This document shows positions 50,451-59,024 of a DNA stretch of 64,000 bases, piece after piece; within the stretch, counting starts at the first letter, position 1; each line of letters opens with the position of its first letter. The notes under the pieces were generated by a model. It was not told the origin of the DNA, did not search any database, and saw only the letters and a list, made by a program, of their open reading frames with translations. Source of the DNA: Thiohalocapsa sp. ML1 (GTDB lineage Bacteria; Pseudomonadota; Gammaproteobacteria; Chromatiales; Chromatiaceae); the NCBI RefSeq assembly GCF_001469165.1, contig NZ_JABX01000015.1, positions 1-64,000 on the forward strand. Direction: 5' to 3'. Made by a program: the position numbers and the translations under genes.

Positions 50451-51761
50451 ATGCGCACCACATCCTCCCGCAGGCGCTTTCTCAAGCACGCCCTGAAGCA
50501 CGCCATCGCTCTCGGCGGCGCCGCGGCCCTCGGGCTGCCGCGCCTCGCCGCCGCCGCGAGCGGCCACATCGTCATCGTCGGCGGCGGCACCGGCGGCGCC
50601 ACCGCGGCGCGCTACCTGCGCCGGGCGGACCCGGGGCTCAGCGTGACGCTCATCGAGCGCGAGCCGAGCCACCTCACCTGCTACATGAGCAACGAGGTGC
50701 TCGGCGGCGAGCGCGGGCTCGACTCACTGCGCCAGGGCTACGACGGGCTGCGCGCCGCGGGCGTGACCGTGATCATCGACACGGTCACCGGCATCGACCC
50801 GGCGGCGCGCGAGGTCGCGACCCAAGGCGGCCGGCGACTCGGCTACGACCGCTGCATCGTCGCCCCCGGCATCGATTTGCGCTGGGACAGCATCGCCGGC
50901 TACAGCGCCGCCGTCGCCGAGACCATCCCGCACGCCTGGAAGGCCGGCGCGCAGACCCTGACGCTGCGCGCGCAGTTGGAGGCCATGCCGGACGGCGGCA
51001 CCGTCGTCATCGCCGCCCCGCCGAACCCCTACCGCTGCCCGCCCGCGCCCTACGAGCGGGCGAGCCTGATCGCGCAGTACCTCAAGCGCCACAAGCCGGC
51101 CTCGCGGGTGCTGATGCTGGACCCGAAGACGAGCTTCGCGAAGCAGGCGCTGTTCGAGCAGGCCTGGGCCGCGCTGTACGGCTACGGCGAGGGGCAGATG
51201 ATCGAATGGCGCTCCGGCGCGGACCTGTCCGGCGTCGTGGAGGTGGACGCGGCGAGCCGCACCGTGCGCACCGCATTCGGCGACCTGGTGCAGGCGGATG
51301 TCTTGAACCTGATCCCGGCGCAACAGGCGGGGCCCATCGCCTTTGCCGCGGACCTCACGGACGCGAGCGGCTGGTGCCCGGTGGACCCGCTCACGTTCGA
51401 GTCCACGCGCCATCCGTACATCCACGTCATCGGCGATGCCTGCACGGCGCCGGCGCTGCCCAAGTCCGGCGTCGCCGCCAACGCCGAGGCCAAGGCCTGC
51501 GCCGCCGCCATCGCCGCGCTGCAAGCCGGCTTGGAGGTGCCGAGCCCGTCCTTCGTCAACGCCTGCTACAGCGTCGTCGGCAGCGACTGGGCCATTTCCG
51601 TGCTCGCCGTCTATCGCCTGTCCGACGACGGGCAGAGCATCACGGCCATCCCCGGCGCCGGCGGCCTGTCCCCGGCCGATGCCGGCGAGCGCCACCGCCG
51701 CATCGATGTGGACTACGCCCACTCCTGGTACCGCAACTTCACGCGGGACGTGTTCGGCTGA
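50451..51761 (+). CDS. fccB: Flavocytochrome c sulfide dehydrogenase-type flavoprotein
   Basis: A 436-aa FAD protein with a Tat-type signal ([19 protein letters not shown]). The FAD site is [19 protein letters not shown]. Two Cys fit the redox disulfide of Fcc[16 protein letters not shown] (Cys196) and VNACYSVVG (Cys372). [14 protein letters not shown] is the second FAD motif, and the C-terminus has [15 protein letters not shown]. FccB oxidises sulfide and passes electrons to a c-type cytochrome (FccA). No fccA is present. Instead the gene follows DUF1592 cytochrome and DUF1552 genes closely (19 nt), so the flavoprotein may use that multihaem protein or act on another sulfur substrate. Gene symbol reflects homology, not proven role. 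Confidence 0.85.
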   Translation: MRTTSSRRRFLKHALKHAIALGGAAALGLPRLAAAASGHIVIVGGGTGGATAARYLRRADPGLSVTLIEREPSHLTCYMSNEVLGGERGLDSLRQGYDGLRAAGVTVIIDTVTGIDPAAREVATQGGRRLGYDRCIVAPGIDLRWDSIAGYSAAVAETIPHAWKAGAQTLTLRAQLEAMPDGGTVVIAAPPNPYRCPPAPYERASLIAQYLKRHKPASRVLMLDPKTSFAKQALFEQAWAALYGYGEGQMIEWRSGADLSGVVEVDAASRTVRTAFGDLVQADVLNLIPAQQAGPIAFAADLTDASGWCPVDPLTFESTRHPYIHVIGDACTAPALPKSGVAANAEAKACAAAIAALQAGLEVPSPSFVNACYSVVGSDWAISVLAVYRLSDDGQSITAIPGAGGLSPADAGERHRRIDVDYAHSWYRNFTRDVFG

Positions 51762-51770
51762 CGCCCCCGG

Positions 51771-52042
51771 GTACGCCGGATTCATCCGGCTCCCCGGGTA
51801 CGCCGGATTCATCCGGCTCCCTGGGTACGCCGGATTCATCCGGCCCCCCTGGCTACGCCGGATTCATCCGGCCCCCCTGGCTACGCCGGATTCATCCGGC
51901 CCCCTGGCTACGCCGGATTCATCCGGCCCCCCTGGCTACGCCGGATTCATCCGGCCCCCCGGTACGCCGGATTCATCCGGCTCCCCTGGCTACGCCGGAT
52001 TCATCCGGCCCCTGTGGCGGGCGACTTCAGTCGCCCGCCGCG
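51771..52042. repeat. Tandem array of GCCGGATTCATCCGGC palindromes (9 copies)
   Basis: Nine near-identical 25-28-bp units, each TACGCCGGATTCATCCGGC plus a C-rich linker, in 51771-52014. A final hairpin at 52017-52038 has arms GCGGGCGACT and AGTCGCCCGC. Directly downstream of the fccB-type stop codon. Confidence 0.88.
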
Positions 52043-52408
52043 GCATCGGCTCCACCCTCCTCTCGCGACACCGCTCCAGAGACCGGGCAAGATTTCCTCT
52101 CGCGACACCGCTCCAGCGGTGTCGCGCGTCTGCGGGCGCTCTGCGCCCCGAGGCGCTGAGCCACGGGACCGGCGGCCGAGCCGTCGGGCCCGGATCGACC
52201 GGTGCCGAGGCTCTGCCGCGGCACGTCGCAGTCGAGCATCCACAGCAGACGAATACGATTACGACAACGACAACGACAACGACAACGATCGGAGACGGCA
52301 TCGAAACATCTGCATCGTCGCGCCGCGCCCACCCAGCCGATCTCAGCGCCCAGCCCCGCCCTTGGTACACTCCCCGCCACCAAGAACAACACAGCAGGGG
52401 CGCCAGGC
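52043..52408. repeat. Hairpins and short repeats before the TIR stub
   Basis: 52101-52126 is the perfect 12-bp hairpin with CC loop also seen at 11969-11994. 52065-52080 is a half copy, and 52202-52225 a GTGCCGAGGCTCTGCC-type REP half. 52258-52288 holds CGACAA units. No gene. Confidence 0.65.
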
Positions 52409-52495
52409 ATGGGCGCGAACAAGCGCTTCGCGGTCGCACTCTCCTTTCCCGGCGAGCGGCGCTCCTACGTCGCGGCCGTCGCAGCCGCGCGGCTG
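52409..52495 (+). pseudogene. TIR-domain stub
   Basis: From ATG 52409 the frame reads KRFAVALSFPGERRSYVAAVA, the characteristic first strand and helix of bacterial TIR (TIR_2) domains. The protein then loses similarity. The frame continues without domain signature to 52693. TIR domains of this type head NAD-degrading immune effectors; only the first about 28 residues remain. Confidence 0.65.
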
Positions 52496-52609
52496 ACGCC
52501 CATGCGCGCGCCGCAGGCCGGCGCGCCAGCACCACCTGACGCAAGCGGCGCCCGCTCGCCCGCTGTCCTCCGGATGCCGATCCCCGCCGCGCCTTGGGCG
52601 CCCAGGCAA

Positions 52610-52774
52610 CTACCGCGGCACCTCGCGATACAGCCGTTCCACCCAGTCCCGGAACCACGCGGGTCGGGCGAGCAGCACGTACGCGAGCCATAACGACGCG
52701 AGCGGCAGCGCGAAGGCCGCGGTGTCGACGACGACGATGAGCAGGGCGAGCAGCAGTCGGTCGGAGAGACGCAT
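52610..52774 (-). CDS. Small membrane protein
   Basis: A 54-aa protein, MRLSDRLLLALLIVVVDTAAF followed by ALPLASLWLAYVLLARP, giving two closely spaced hydrophobic helices and a basic/aromatic C-terminus (WFRDWVERLYREVP). An AGAGG site lies 5-10 nt upstream of ATG 52774. Function unknown. Its similarity in length and layout to short conserved membrane proteins of related bacteria is from memory. Confidence 0.6.
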   Translation of the reverse strand: MRLSDRLLLALLIVVVDTAAFALPLASLWLAYVLLARPAWFRDWVERLYREVPR

Positions 52775-53002
52775 GCGGACCTCTGGGTTGGGCCGGAGCT
52801 CCCGGCGGCGGCCATCATCGGCATCGGCAGCGCCCGCAGCATCCGCGGAACCTGCGGTGAGATGGCCTTGCCGGCATCGAGCTTGCGCGCGGCGGGGCCG
52901 CCCGTCGCTCGCCCTTTCGCTCGGGGCCGGGACGCTCCCGTTCCCGGTCGCCGGCAGCATGCCCCTCGCGGGAGCGCCGACCGAGGTCGGCGCAGCCGGG
53001 GC

Positions 53003-53488
53003 CTACCAGAGCGGCGCGGACTCCCGGTGCCCGTAGTGCCCGCGTCGGGCATCGGGCAGCAGGCGCTGGAAGTCCTCGCCGCTGACACGGACCAGGAACA
53101 TGTGGTCGCCGGCCTCGAAGTAAACCGGCTCCGGCGTCGTCAGCGCCTCGTCCAGGTAGGTCTCGATGCCGTACAGGGGGCCGAGCGGCGGCACCGCACC
53201 CGGCGCGCAGTCCGGAAACAGCCGGGCGAGATCGGTCTCGTCGTCGAGGCGGAACCGGCGGCCGCCGTGCACGCTCAGCGTGTCGAGATCGAGCCGGGCG
53301 TCGCCGGGGATCACCGCCATGGCCTGCGCCGCGCCGTCGTGCACCATGACGGCCTTGGCGACCTGATGATCCCGCACATGCGCCGCGGAGGCGCTCTCGT
53401 GGGTGGAGCCCGTCGGCTTGTGCTGGATCAGCTCGTAGACGACCTCTCGGTCGAGCAGATGGGATTCGATTCGCGCGGACATGCTCAT
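53003..53488 (-). CDS. YbaK/EbsC-type aminoacyl-tRNA deacylase
   Basis: A 161-aa protein with the YbaK/ProX editing-domain fold. It contains YELIQHKPTGSTHESASAAHV, VAKAVMVHDG, and FRLDDETDLARLFPDCAPGAVPPLG (the conserved G-x-(V/I)-P-P-G/F-like block), then VYFEAGDHMFLVRVSGEDF. Related enzymes hydrolyse misacylated tRNA (Ala/Cys on tRNA-Pro). Substrate specificity cannot be set from the sequence. Single gene. Confidence 0.78.
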   Translation of the reverse strand: MSMSARIESHLLDREVVYELIQHKPTGSTHESASAAHVRDHQVAKAVMVHDGAAQAMAVIPGDARLDLDTLSVHGGRRFRLDDETDLARLFPDCAPGAVPPLGPLYGIETYLDEALTTPEPVYFEAGDHMFLVRVSGEDFQRLLPDARRGHYGHRESAPLW

Positions 53489-53725
53489 CGTATTGCCTCC
53501 CGAGCCTTGGTGAGCCTTCTCTTCCTCCTACAAGGTTCGTACAGGCTGCGGCGGAAGCAAAGCTCGGAAACACTGACGCGCGGGCAAGCGGTTCCCTGAT
53601 GGACGCTCGCCGCAAACGTGTATGCGCGCGCCGCGGCTGGAAACGCGGGCGTCCATGCCCATTTCTTCACACATGTCCCGCCGCATCTCCCGGCGTGTCA
53701 GACCGGAGCCCGTTCGGAGGCCGCC

Positions 53726-54382
53726 GTGCAAATCCAGACCCGACTCGCCGCCCGACGGCGCCTGCTGCTGGCCGTGCCCGGCCTCGCCGCGCTGCTGCTG
53801 CCCGGCATCGGGCACGCGAGCGCCCGCGCGGCCATGGCGACACCGAGCCAGGGCCGCGGCCCCTTTTACCCCGACCGCATGCCGCTCGATCAGGACAACG
53901 ACCTGACGCGGCTGATGCCGGCGGACGACAGCGACGCTGCCGCGGCCGGCGACATCACCGACCTCACCGGCCGCGTGCTCGATGTCGACGGCGCGCCGGT
54001 GCCCGCTGCGCTGGTGGAGATCTGGCAGTGCGACGCCAACGGCCGCTACATCCACAGCGCGGACCGCGGCGGCCCGCCGCGCGATCCGGGCTTCCAGGGC
54101 TACGGCAAGACCTTGAGCGGCGCGGACGGCGGCTATCGGTTCCGGACCATCAGGCCCGTGCCCTATCCCGGCCGGGCGCCGCATATCCACGTTGCCGTGA
54201 CCGCCCCCGGAGGCCGCCAGCTCGTGACGCAGCTCTATGTCGAGGGCGCGCCGGAGAACGACCGCGACTTTCTGCGTCGGCGCCTGTCGGCAGCGGAGCA
54301 GGCGGCGGTGACGGCGGCGTTCGGCCCGGCCGGCGACGGCAGCGGCCGGCTCGCGGCGCGCTTCGACATCGTGCTGGGCTGA
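53726..54382 (+). CDS. Exported intradiol ring-cleavage dioxygenase-like protein
   Basis: A 218-aa protein. GTG 53726 is preferred because GGAGG lies five bases upstream; the longer ATG frame has no signal at its start. A signal peptide (RRRLLLAVPGLAALLLPG) precedes a dioxygenase C-type fold: GPFYPDRMP, GRVLDVDGAPVPAALVEIWQCDANGRYIH, GADGGYRFRTIRPVPYPGRAPHIHV. Tyr and the two His of PHIH are the expected Fe(III) ligands. Homologues cleave catechols or act on extracellular aromatics/lignin products. The N-terminal dimerisation domain of catechol dioxygenases is missing, as in the small exported group. Confidence 0.8.
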   Translation: MQIQTRLAARRRLLLAVPGLAALLLPGIGHASARAAMATPSQGRGPFYPDRMPLDQDNDLTRLMPADDSDAAAAGDITDLTGRVLDVDGAPVPAALVEIWQCDANGRYIHSADRGGPPRDPGFQGYGKTLSGADGGYRFRTIRPVPYPGRAPHIHVAVTAPGGRQLVTQLYVEGAPENDRDFLRRRLSAAEQAAVTAAFGPAGDGSGRLAARFDIVLG

Positions 54383-54446
54383 GACCGCAGAACACCCGCA
54401 AACTGTCCAACGCCGCCCCGGCAGCCGCATTTCAGGAGCACCCGCC

Positions 54447-54950
54447 TTGGACCAAGACGCCTTCCGCGACACCTACGCCGCCGTCAACGAGCGCCGTTGC
54501 CCGTATGAGAAGGCCATCCTGACCAACAACTGCGGCTGCGCCCTCGCGAAGCGTTTCTGCATCGCCGAGCGCGAGGGCGTGCGCTGTGCGACCAATGCGG
54601 GCCAGGCGAGGTGTCTCGAGTTCCTGGATCTGCTGCGCCAGCAGGCGCGCTTCGCGCTCCGCACCACCGACGGCGGCGCCGCGCTGCCCCATGCCAAGGC
54701 GATGCGCATCCAAGTCGGCGGCCTGCGGGGCGTGCGCGCGGCGCTTGAGGAGCCGGAGGTCGCAGACGCAAACGCCCCGGTGGAAGACGTAGACGGCCTG
54801 CTGCGCGCGGCGGTGGCGCGCTTTGGTGGCTTGGCCGCGCTGCCCTTCGGGCAGATCATCTTGCAGGTCGCGGCCTATCGGGGCCGTCCGTCCTTCCGTG
54901 AGCGGCGGCGGGCGCGCAAGGCGCGGAGCGACGACGACCTGCCGACCTGA
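54447..54950 (+). CDS. Conserved Cys-rich protein of unknown function
   Basis: A 167-aa protein from a TTG start (CAGGAG 8 nt upstream). Six Cys lie in the first about 60 residues: RRCPYEKAILTNNCGCALAKRFCIAEREGVRC and C at 56, suggesting a metal or Fe-S site. A helical middle (CLEFLDLLRQQARFAL) and PHAKAMRIQVGGLRGV follow, with a basic tail. It resembles a conserved protein of purple bacteria of unknown function. It follows the dioxygenase by 64 nt and could be co-transcribed. Confidence 0.65.
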   Translation: MDQDAFRDTYAAVNERRCPYEKAILTNNCGCALAKRFCIAEREGVRCATNAGQARCLEFLDLLRQQARFALRTTDGGAALPHAKAMRIQVGGLRGVRAALEEPEVADANAPVEDVDGLLRAAVARFGGLAALPFGQIILQVAAYRGRPSFRERRRARKARSDDDLPT

Positions 54951-55122
54951 GGCCCTTGCCGCAACGATGTCGGCGTCGAAATCGCTGTCGGTATCGAAGT
55001 CGAACTCGATTAGCAGCCGATCCTGATCCCGATACCGATTTCGGTTTCGATGGAGACGGCAAGGAGCCCCAACCAAGCGACGTGGGCGATCCTTAAACGC
55101 GATACCCGGGATACCAGGCGGG
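54951..55122. repeat. Microsatellite-like GTCGGTATCGAAATCG repeats
   Basis: 54966-55052 consists of short (GTC/TC)G-(A/T)-type units forming a rough inverted repeat, like the elements at 29550-29645 and 40785-40830. No gene. Confidence 0.55.
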
Positions 55123-58032
55123 TCAGCCGCTCTGGGCGGAGCGAATGTTGCGCAGCTCTTCCAGGAGCCGGGCGGCCTGCTCGCGCTGCGCGAAATCGGG
55201 GGCCGCGGTCTGCAACAGCTCCGTGAGCTGGGTCATGGCCTCTTCGGTGCGTCCGAGGCCCTTGAGCGCAACGGCGATGTGATAGCCGATGGCGGGGTCC
55301 CCGGCAGCGCGCGTCTGCGCGTCGCGCAGATGTTTGAGCCCTTCGGCGAGCTCCCCGCGGCGCACGAGCACCCAGCCCAGGGTGTCGGCGGTCTCCGCGG
55401 CGCTCGGCAACAGCTCGTGCGCGCGGCGAGCGTATTCGAGCGCCCGCGGGTCGTCCATCTCGTTGTAGATGACGGCCAGGTTGTTCAGCAGCATGGGGTT
55501 GTCCGGCGCCCGTGCCAGCGCCTGCTCGAACAGCGCAAGCGCCCGCTCGTGGTCACCTAAGGCGTAGTAGCCCTCGGCCAGGGTCTGTAACACGATGCCG
55601 TCGCCCGGGTGGGCGTCGAGCCACTGCTGCAGGAACTCGACGCCCGCGCCCATGCCCTCGGCATCGCGCTTCGACTCGAAGGCGCGCATCGCGAGCAGCG
55701 GCGACTCGCTGTCGGCCAAGGCCCGCTCGAAGGCCGCGAAGGCGGCAGCGTGCTGTCCCTGGGCGCGGAGGATGAGCCCGGCGAGGTGGTCGGCGTACGG
55801 CTGCTCCGGATAATCGGCCCCGAGCTGCTGCGCCAGCACCAGCGCATCGTCGAGGCGGCCGTGCTCAATGAGCAGCTCGCCGAAGCGCAGCCGCGCCGGC
55901 AGATAGTCCGCATCGCCCTCGGTGGCCTTCTGCAGCGACCAGAGCGCGCCTTCGATGTCACCGGCGTCGCGCTGCAGCATAGCGACCTTGAGCAGTCTGC
56001 GGGCATCGTAGCCGGCGACGCTGGAGCCGCGCCGCAGCACCACCTGCGCCGTCGCCCGGCGCCCGCTGGCGATGTAGGCCCGGCTCAGCGCGGCGAGGAG
56101 GTCGGCATCGTCCGGATTGTTGGTCCGCACCTCGACGCTCTCGGCGACGCGCACCGCCTTGTCGGGCTCGCGCATGCGCAGCAGCAGCTCGGTTTGGTAG
56201 ATGGCCACATGGACGGCACCGGGGTCCGCCGAGAGCGCACGCTCGGCGAGCCTGAGCGCCTGGTCCAGCTCCCCGTTTTCCTCGTGGGAGCGGGCCAGCA
56301 GCATCAGCGCACCGACCTCATCGCGCTGCTCGTCGAGCACGCGCTCCAGATGGCCCCGCGCAAGCGCCGAGTCCCCCTGGTCCAGCAGCAGCTCGGCCAG
56401 GTTTGTGCGCGCCGGATAGAAGGACGGGTCAATGGCCAGCGCGAGCTCAAAGGCCCAGCGCGCGGTCTGCATGTCGCGGTTGGCGAAGGCCGCGGCGCCG
56501 AGCAGGTTCACGTACGAGAGGTTGTCCGGGATCCGCGCCAGCAGCGTCCGCGCCCCCTCCAAGGCGGCGTCATAGTCGCGCTCCTGCAACAGCATCACGA
56601 TGAGGGTGGCGCCGGCGTTGCTGAGCTCGGGCCGCGCGCTGAACACCTGCGACAGCTCTTCGATGGCATCGTCGCGGCGGCCGAGCCCGAACTCATTCAC
56701 GGCGCGCTGGGTGCGCAGCACGATGTCGTCCCGGCGCTGCTCGGTGGCGCTGCGCAGAAGCTGCGCGGCCTGCAGGTGCTGGCCCGTCTTCATGTAGGCC
56801 TCGGCAAGGAGCGACAACGCCGGGACATTCTCCGGCGTGCGCTGCACGGCGGGCTCGAGTAGCCGGATCGCCTGCTCCGCCTCGCCCCGCTGCTCCAGCG
56901 CGATCCGCGCAAGCAGCACCCGCGGTCCAGTGGCGGCGCCGTCCTCGGCGAGATAGATGCTGAGGTAGGCCTCGGCTTGTTCCCATTGCTTGAGGCTGTA
57001 GGCGATGATGCCGGCAAGCAGGAGCGTGGTGCGGTGGCCCTCAATGAGCTCCCGCGGGAAGCGGGCGATGAGATTGGCACCGTCCTGCAGCGCCGCCTCG
57101 GCGGCTGGGTCGTCGCCGAGCTTGGTCTTGACCACGGCTTTGAGATAGTGGCTGCGCGGGTCGTTAGGGTAGATCTCCAGCACCTTGCTCGCGACCGCAT
57201 CGGCCTCGTCGAGGCGGCCCAAGCGCAGCATCAGGTTCACGCGCCCGATCTGCGTCGGCAGGTACGACGGCAAGAGCTCCGCCGCCTTGCCCATGTCGGA
57301 CAGCGCCCCGCTGTAGTCACCCAGGCTCTCCGCCAGCACGCCCTTCAGATACCAGGCGCGGGCGGATTTCGGCGCCACCTCCACGGCCTCGCGCGCAAGC
57401 GCAGCGGCCTTCTCCAGCTCCCCCTGCAACAGCATCACGTGCACGCGGCCGATGACGGCGGCGGACGAGCGCGGATTGAGCTCCCACGCCTGGGTGAAGG
57501 AGCGCTGGGCGTCGAAGTACTGCTCCAGCGCGAGGTGGGCCTCGCCGCGCAGCGCGAGCAGCTCGGCATCTTCCTCAGGTGCGGTACCGACGGGGAACAG
57601 CTCATCGATGAGCTGCTCCGGGCGGCCCTGCATCAGATAGGACCGGGCCAGGGAGTTCTGGATCAGGGAGCGGTGCGCGCCGAGACCGTCGGCGATCAGG
57701 AGCTGCTTCTCGGCCTTCTCGCCCTGCCCCATGGCCAGGTAGATGCGCCCCAGCAGCAGGTGCGCCGGCAACAGCAGCGGGTCTTCCTTCAGCGAGTTTT
57801 TGAGATAGATGTACGCGGAGCGCACGTCGCCTTGGTTATGGGCAACGAGCGCCTGCTCGTAGTACTCGGCGGCGGCTGCCGCACCCTCGGCCTCACCGAG
57901 CAGCGGCCCCTGCTCCTGCGCGACCGCCGCGGCGGCGAGCAGGGCTAGCGCAAGCGCGATGGCCAGCGCGAAGTGGCGATGGACCGATTGCACGCCGGGT
58001 GCCGGCGCTGGTGTTTGGGTGGGCTCAATCAT
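55123..58032 (-). CDS. Exported TPR-repeat protein
   Basis: A 969-aa protein. The N-terminal hydrophobic segment (FALAIALALALLAAAAVAQ, about residues 20-38) looks like a signal peptide without lipobox. The remainder is about 20 or more tetratricopeptide repeats, starting AAEYYEQALVAHNQGDVRSAYIYLKNSLKEDPLLLPAHLLLGRIYLAMGQ. Similar proteins (PrsT-like) accompany PEP-CTERM/exopolysaccharide systems, but no such genes are adjacent. It probably scaffolds protein complexes at the periplasmic face. ATG 58032 is chosen over the longer open frame, which precedes the signal. Confidence 0.78.
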   Translation of the reverse strand: MIEPTQTPAPAPGVQSVHRHFALAIALALALLAAAAVAQEQGPLLGEAEGAAAAAEYYEQALVAHNQGDVRSAYIYLKNSLKEDPLLLPAHLLLGRIYLAMGQGEKAEKQLLIADGLGAHRSLIQNSLARSYLMQGRPEQLIDELFPVGTAPEEDAELLALRGEAHLALEQYFDAQRSFTQAWELNPRSSAAVIGRVHVMLLQGELEKAAALAREAVEVAPKSARAWYLKGVLAESLGDYSGALSDMGKAAELLPSYLPTQIGRVNLMLRLGRLDEADAVASKVLEIYPNDPRSHYLKAVVKTKLGDDPAAEAALQDGANLIARFPRELIEGHRTTLLLAGIIAYSLKQWEQAEAYLSIYLAEDGAATGPRVLLARIALEQRGEAEQAIRLLEPAVQRTPENVPALSLLAEAYMKTGQHLQAAQLLRSATEQRRDDIVLRTQRAVNEFGLGRRDDAIEELSQVFSARPELSNAGATLIVMLLQERDYDAALEGARTLLARIPDNLSYVNLLGAAAFANRDMQTARWAFELALAIDPSFYPARTNLAELLLDQGDSALARGHLERVLDEQRDEVGALMLLARSHEENGELDQALRLAERALSADPGAVHVAIYQTELLLRMREPDKAVRVAESVEVRTNNPDDADLLAALSRAYIASGRRATAQVVLRRGSSVAGYDARRLLKVAMLQRDAGDIEGALWSLQKATEGDADYLPARLRFGELLIEHGRLDDALVLAQQLGADYPEQPYADHLAGLILRAQGQHAAAFAAFERALADSESPLLAMRAFESKRDAEGMGAGVEFLQQWLDAHPGDGIVLQTLAEGYYALGDHERALALFEQALARAPDNPMLLNNLAVIYNEMDDPRALEYARRAHELLPSAAETADTLGWVLVRRGELAEGLKHLRDAQTRAAGDPAIGYHIAVALKGLGRTEEAMTQLTELLQTAAPDFAQREQAARLLEELRNIRSAQSG

Positions 58033-58256
58033 GGTTCCCCGAGGGATAAGCCGGTGCGCGCGACCTTGTCGCACGCGCGCCGTCGCGGCTGCTGCGATTG
58101 TCGCGGCTGCTCCGACGGCGGCCGCGCCGTCGGCGCTCACCGGGCCGCCGGCGTCAAAGAACCGCGCGACAGATGCGACGGCCTGTGTCATCACGGGCCT
58201 GTGCCAGATGGGCCGATTATAGGCGACCCGGCACATCTCATGCCCGGGTCATCCCG

Positions 58257-59024
58257 TCAAACATCGAGCCAGCCGGAGCAGCGATCCTGCTCGGCGAATT
58301 GCGGCTCGATGCCGCTCACGGCGCCCCGCATGGCCGCAATCGCAAGCTCCGGGCGGTTGTTCTGCAGGCTCACATGCGACAACAGCAAGCGCCCGAGCCC
58401 CGAATGGTGGATGCGTGCCAGCAGCGCCGCCGCCTGCGCATTACTCAGGTGGCCGAAGGCGCCGCCGACGCGCTGCTGCACGCTTGCGGGATAGGGCCCG
58501 GTGCGCAGCAGCTCGGGGTCGTGGTTGCATTCGAGCATCAGGGCATCGCAGTCGCGCAGCGCCTCGCAGATGCGCGGCGTCACGGTACCGGTGTCGGTGA
58601 GCACGCCGAGCCTGCGGCCATCGCCTTCGAAAACGAACTGGCAGGGCTCGCGCGCATCGTGCGGCACCGGAATCGGGCAGAGCGTCAGGGCGCCGATGCG
58701 AAGCTTGCGCGTGTGGCTCGGAAACAGCCGCAGCCGCGGCGACTCGGCCGCGCTGGTGGCCTTGCTTGCGCCCTTCCAGGTGCCGGGCGAGGCCCAGACC
58801 TCGATGCCGTAACGCAGCGCCAGGCGGGCAACCCCGGCCACGTGGTCGCCGTGCTCGTGGGTCACGACGATGGCGCTGAGCTCGGCAGGGCGCGCTTCGA
58901 CGGCGGCCAAGCGCGACTCGATCTCACGCAGCGGGAATCCGCAGTCCAGCAGCACGCGGGTGCCGTCGGCCTCGATCAGCGTCGCATTGCCCCGGCTGCC
59001 GCTGCCGAGCACCGCAAAGCGCAT
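58257..59024 (-). CDS. Metallo-beta-lactamase-fold hydrolase (YycJ/WalJ type)
   Basis: A 255-aa MBL-fold protein: FAVLGSGSRGNATLIEADG at the N-terminus, zinc motif THEHGDH (residues 55-61), LGVLTDTGTVTP, LECNHDPELL and FGHLSNAQAAALL. The HLSN block is typical of the YycJ group, thought to be 5'-3' exonucleases or RNA-processing hydrolases. Starts directly after the bamC stop codon with no gap (59024/59025), so it is the third gene of a dapA-bamC-hydrolase operon. Confidence 0.85.
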   Translation of the reverse strand: MRFAVLGSGSRGNATLIEADGTRVLLDCGFPLREIESRLAAVEARPAELSAIVVTHEHGDHVAGVARLALRYGIEVWASPGTWKGASKATSAAESPRLRLFPSHTRKLRIGALTLCPIPVPHDAREPCQFVFEGDGRRLGVLTDTGTVTPRICEALRDCDALMLECNHDPELLRTGPYPASVQQRVGGAFGHLSNAQAAALLARIHHSGLGRLLLSHVSLQNNRPELAIAAMRGAVSGIEPQFAEQDRCSGWLDV

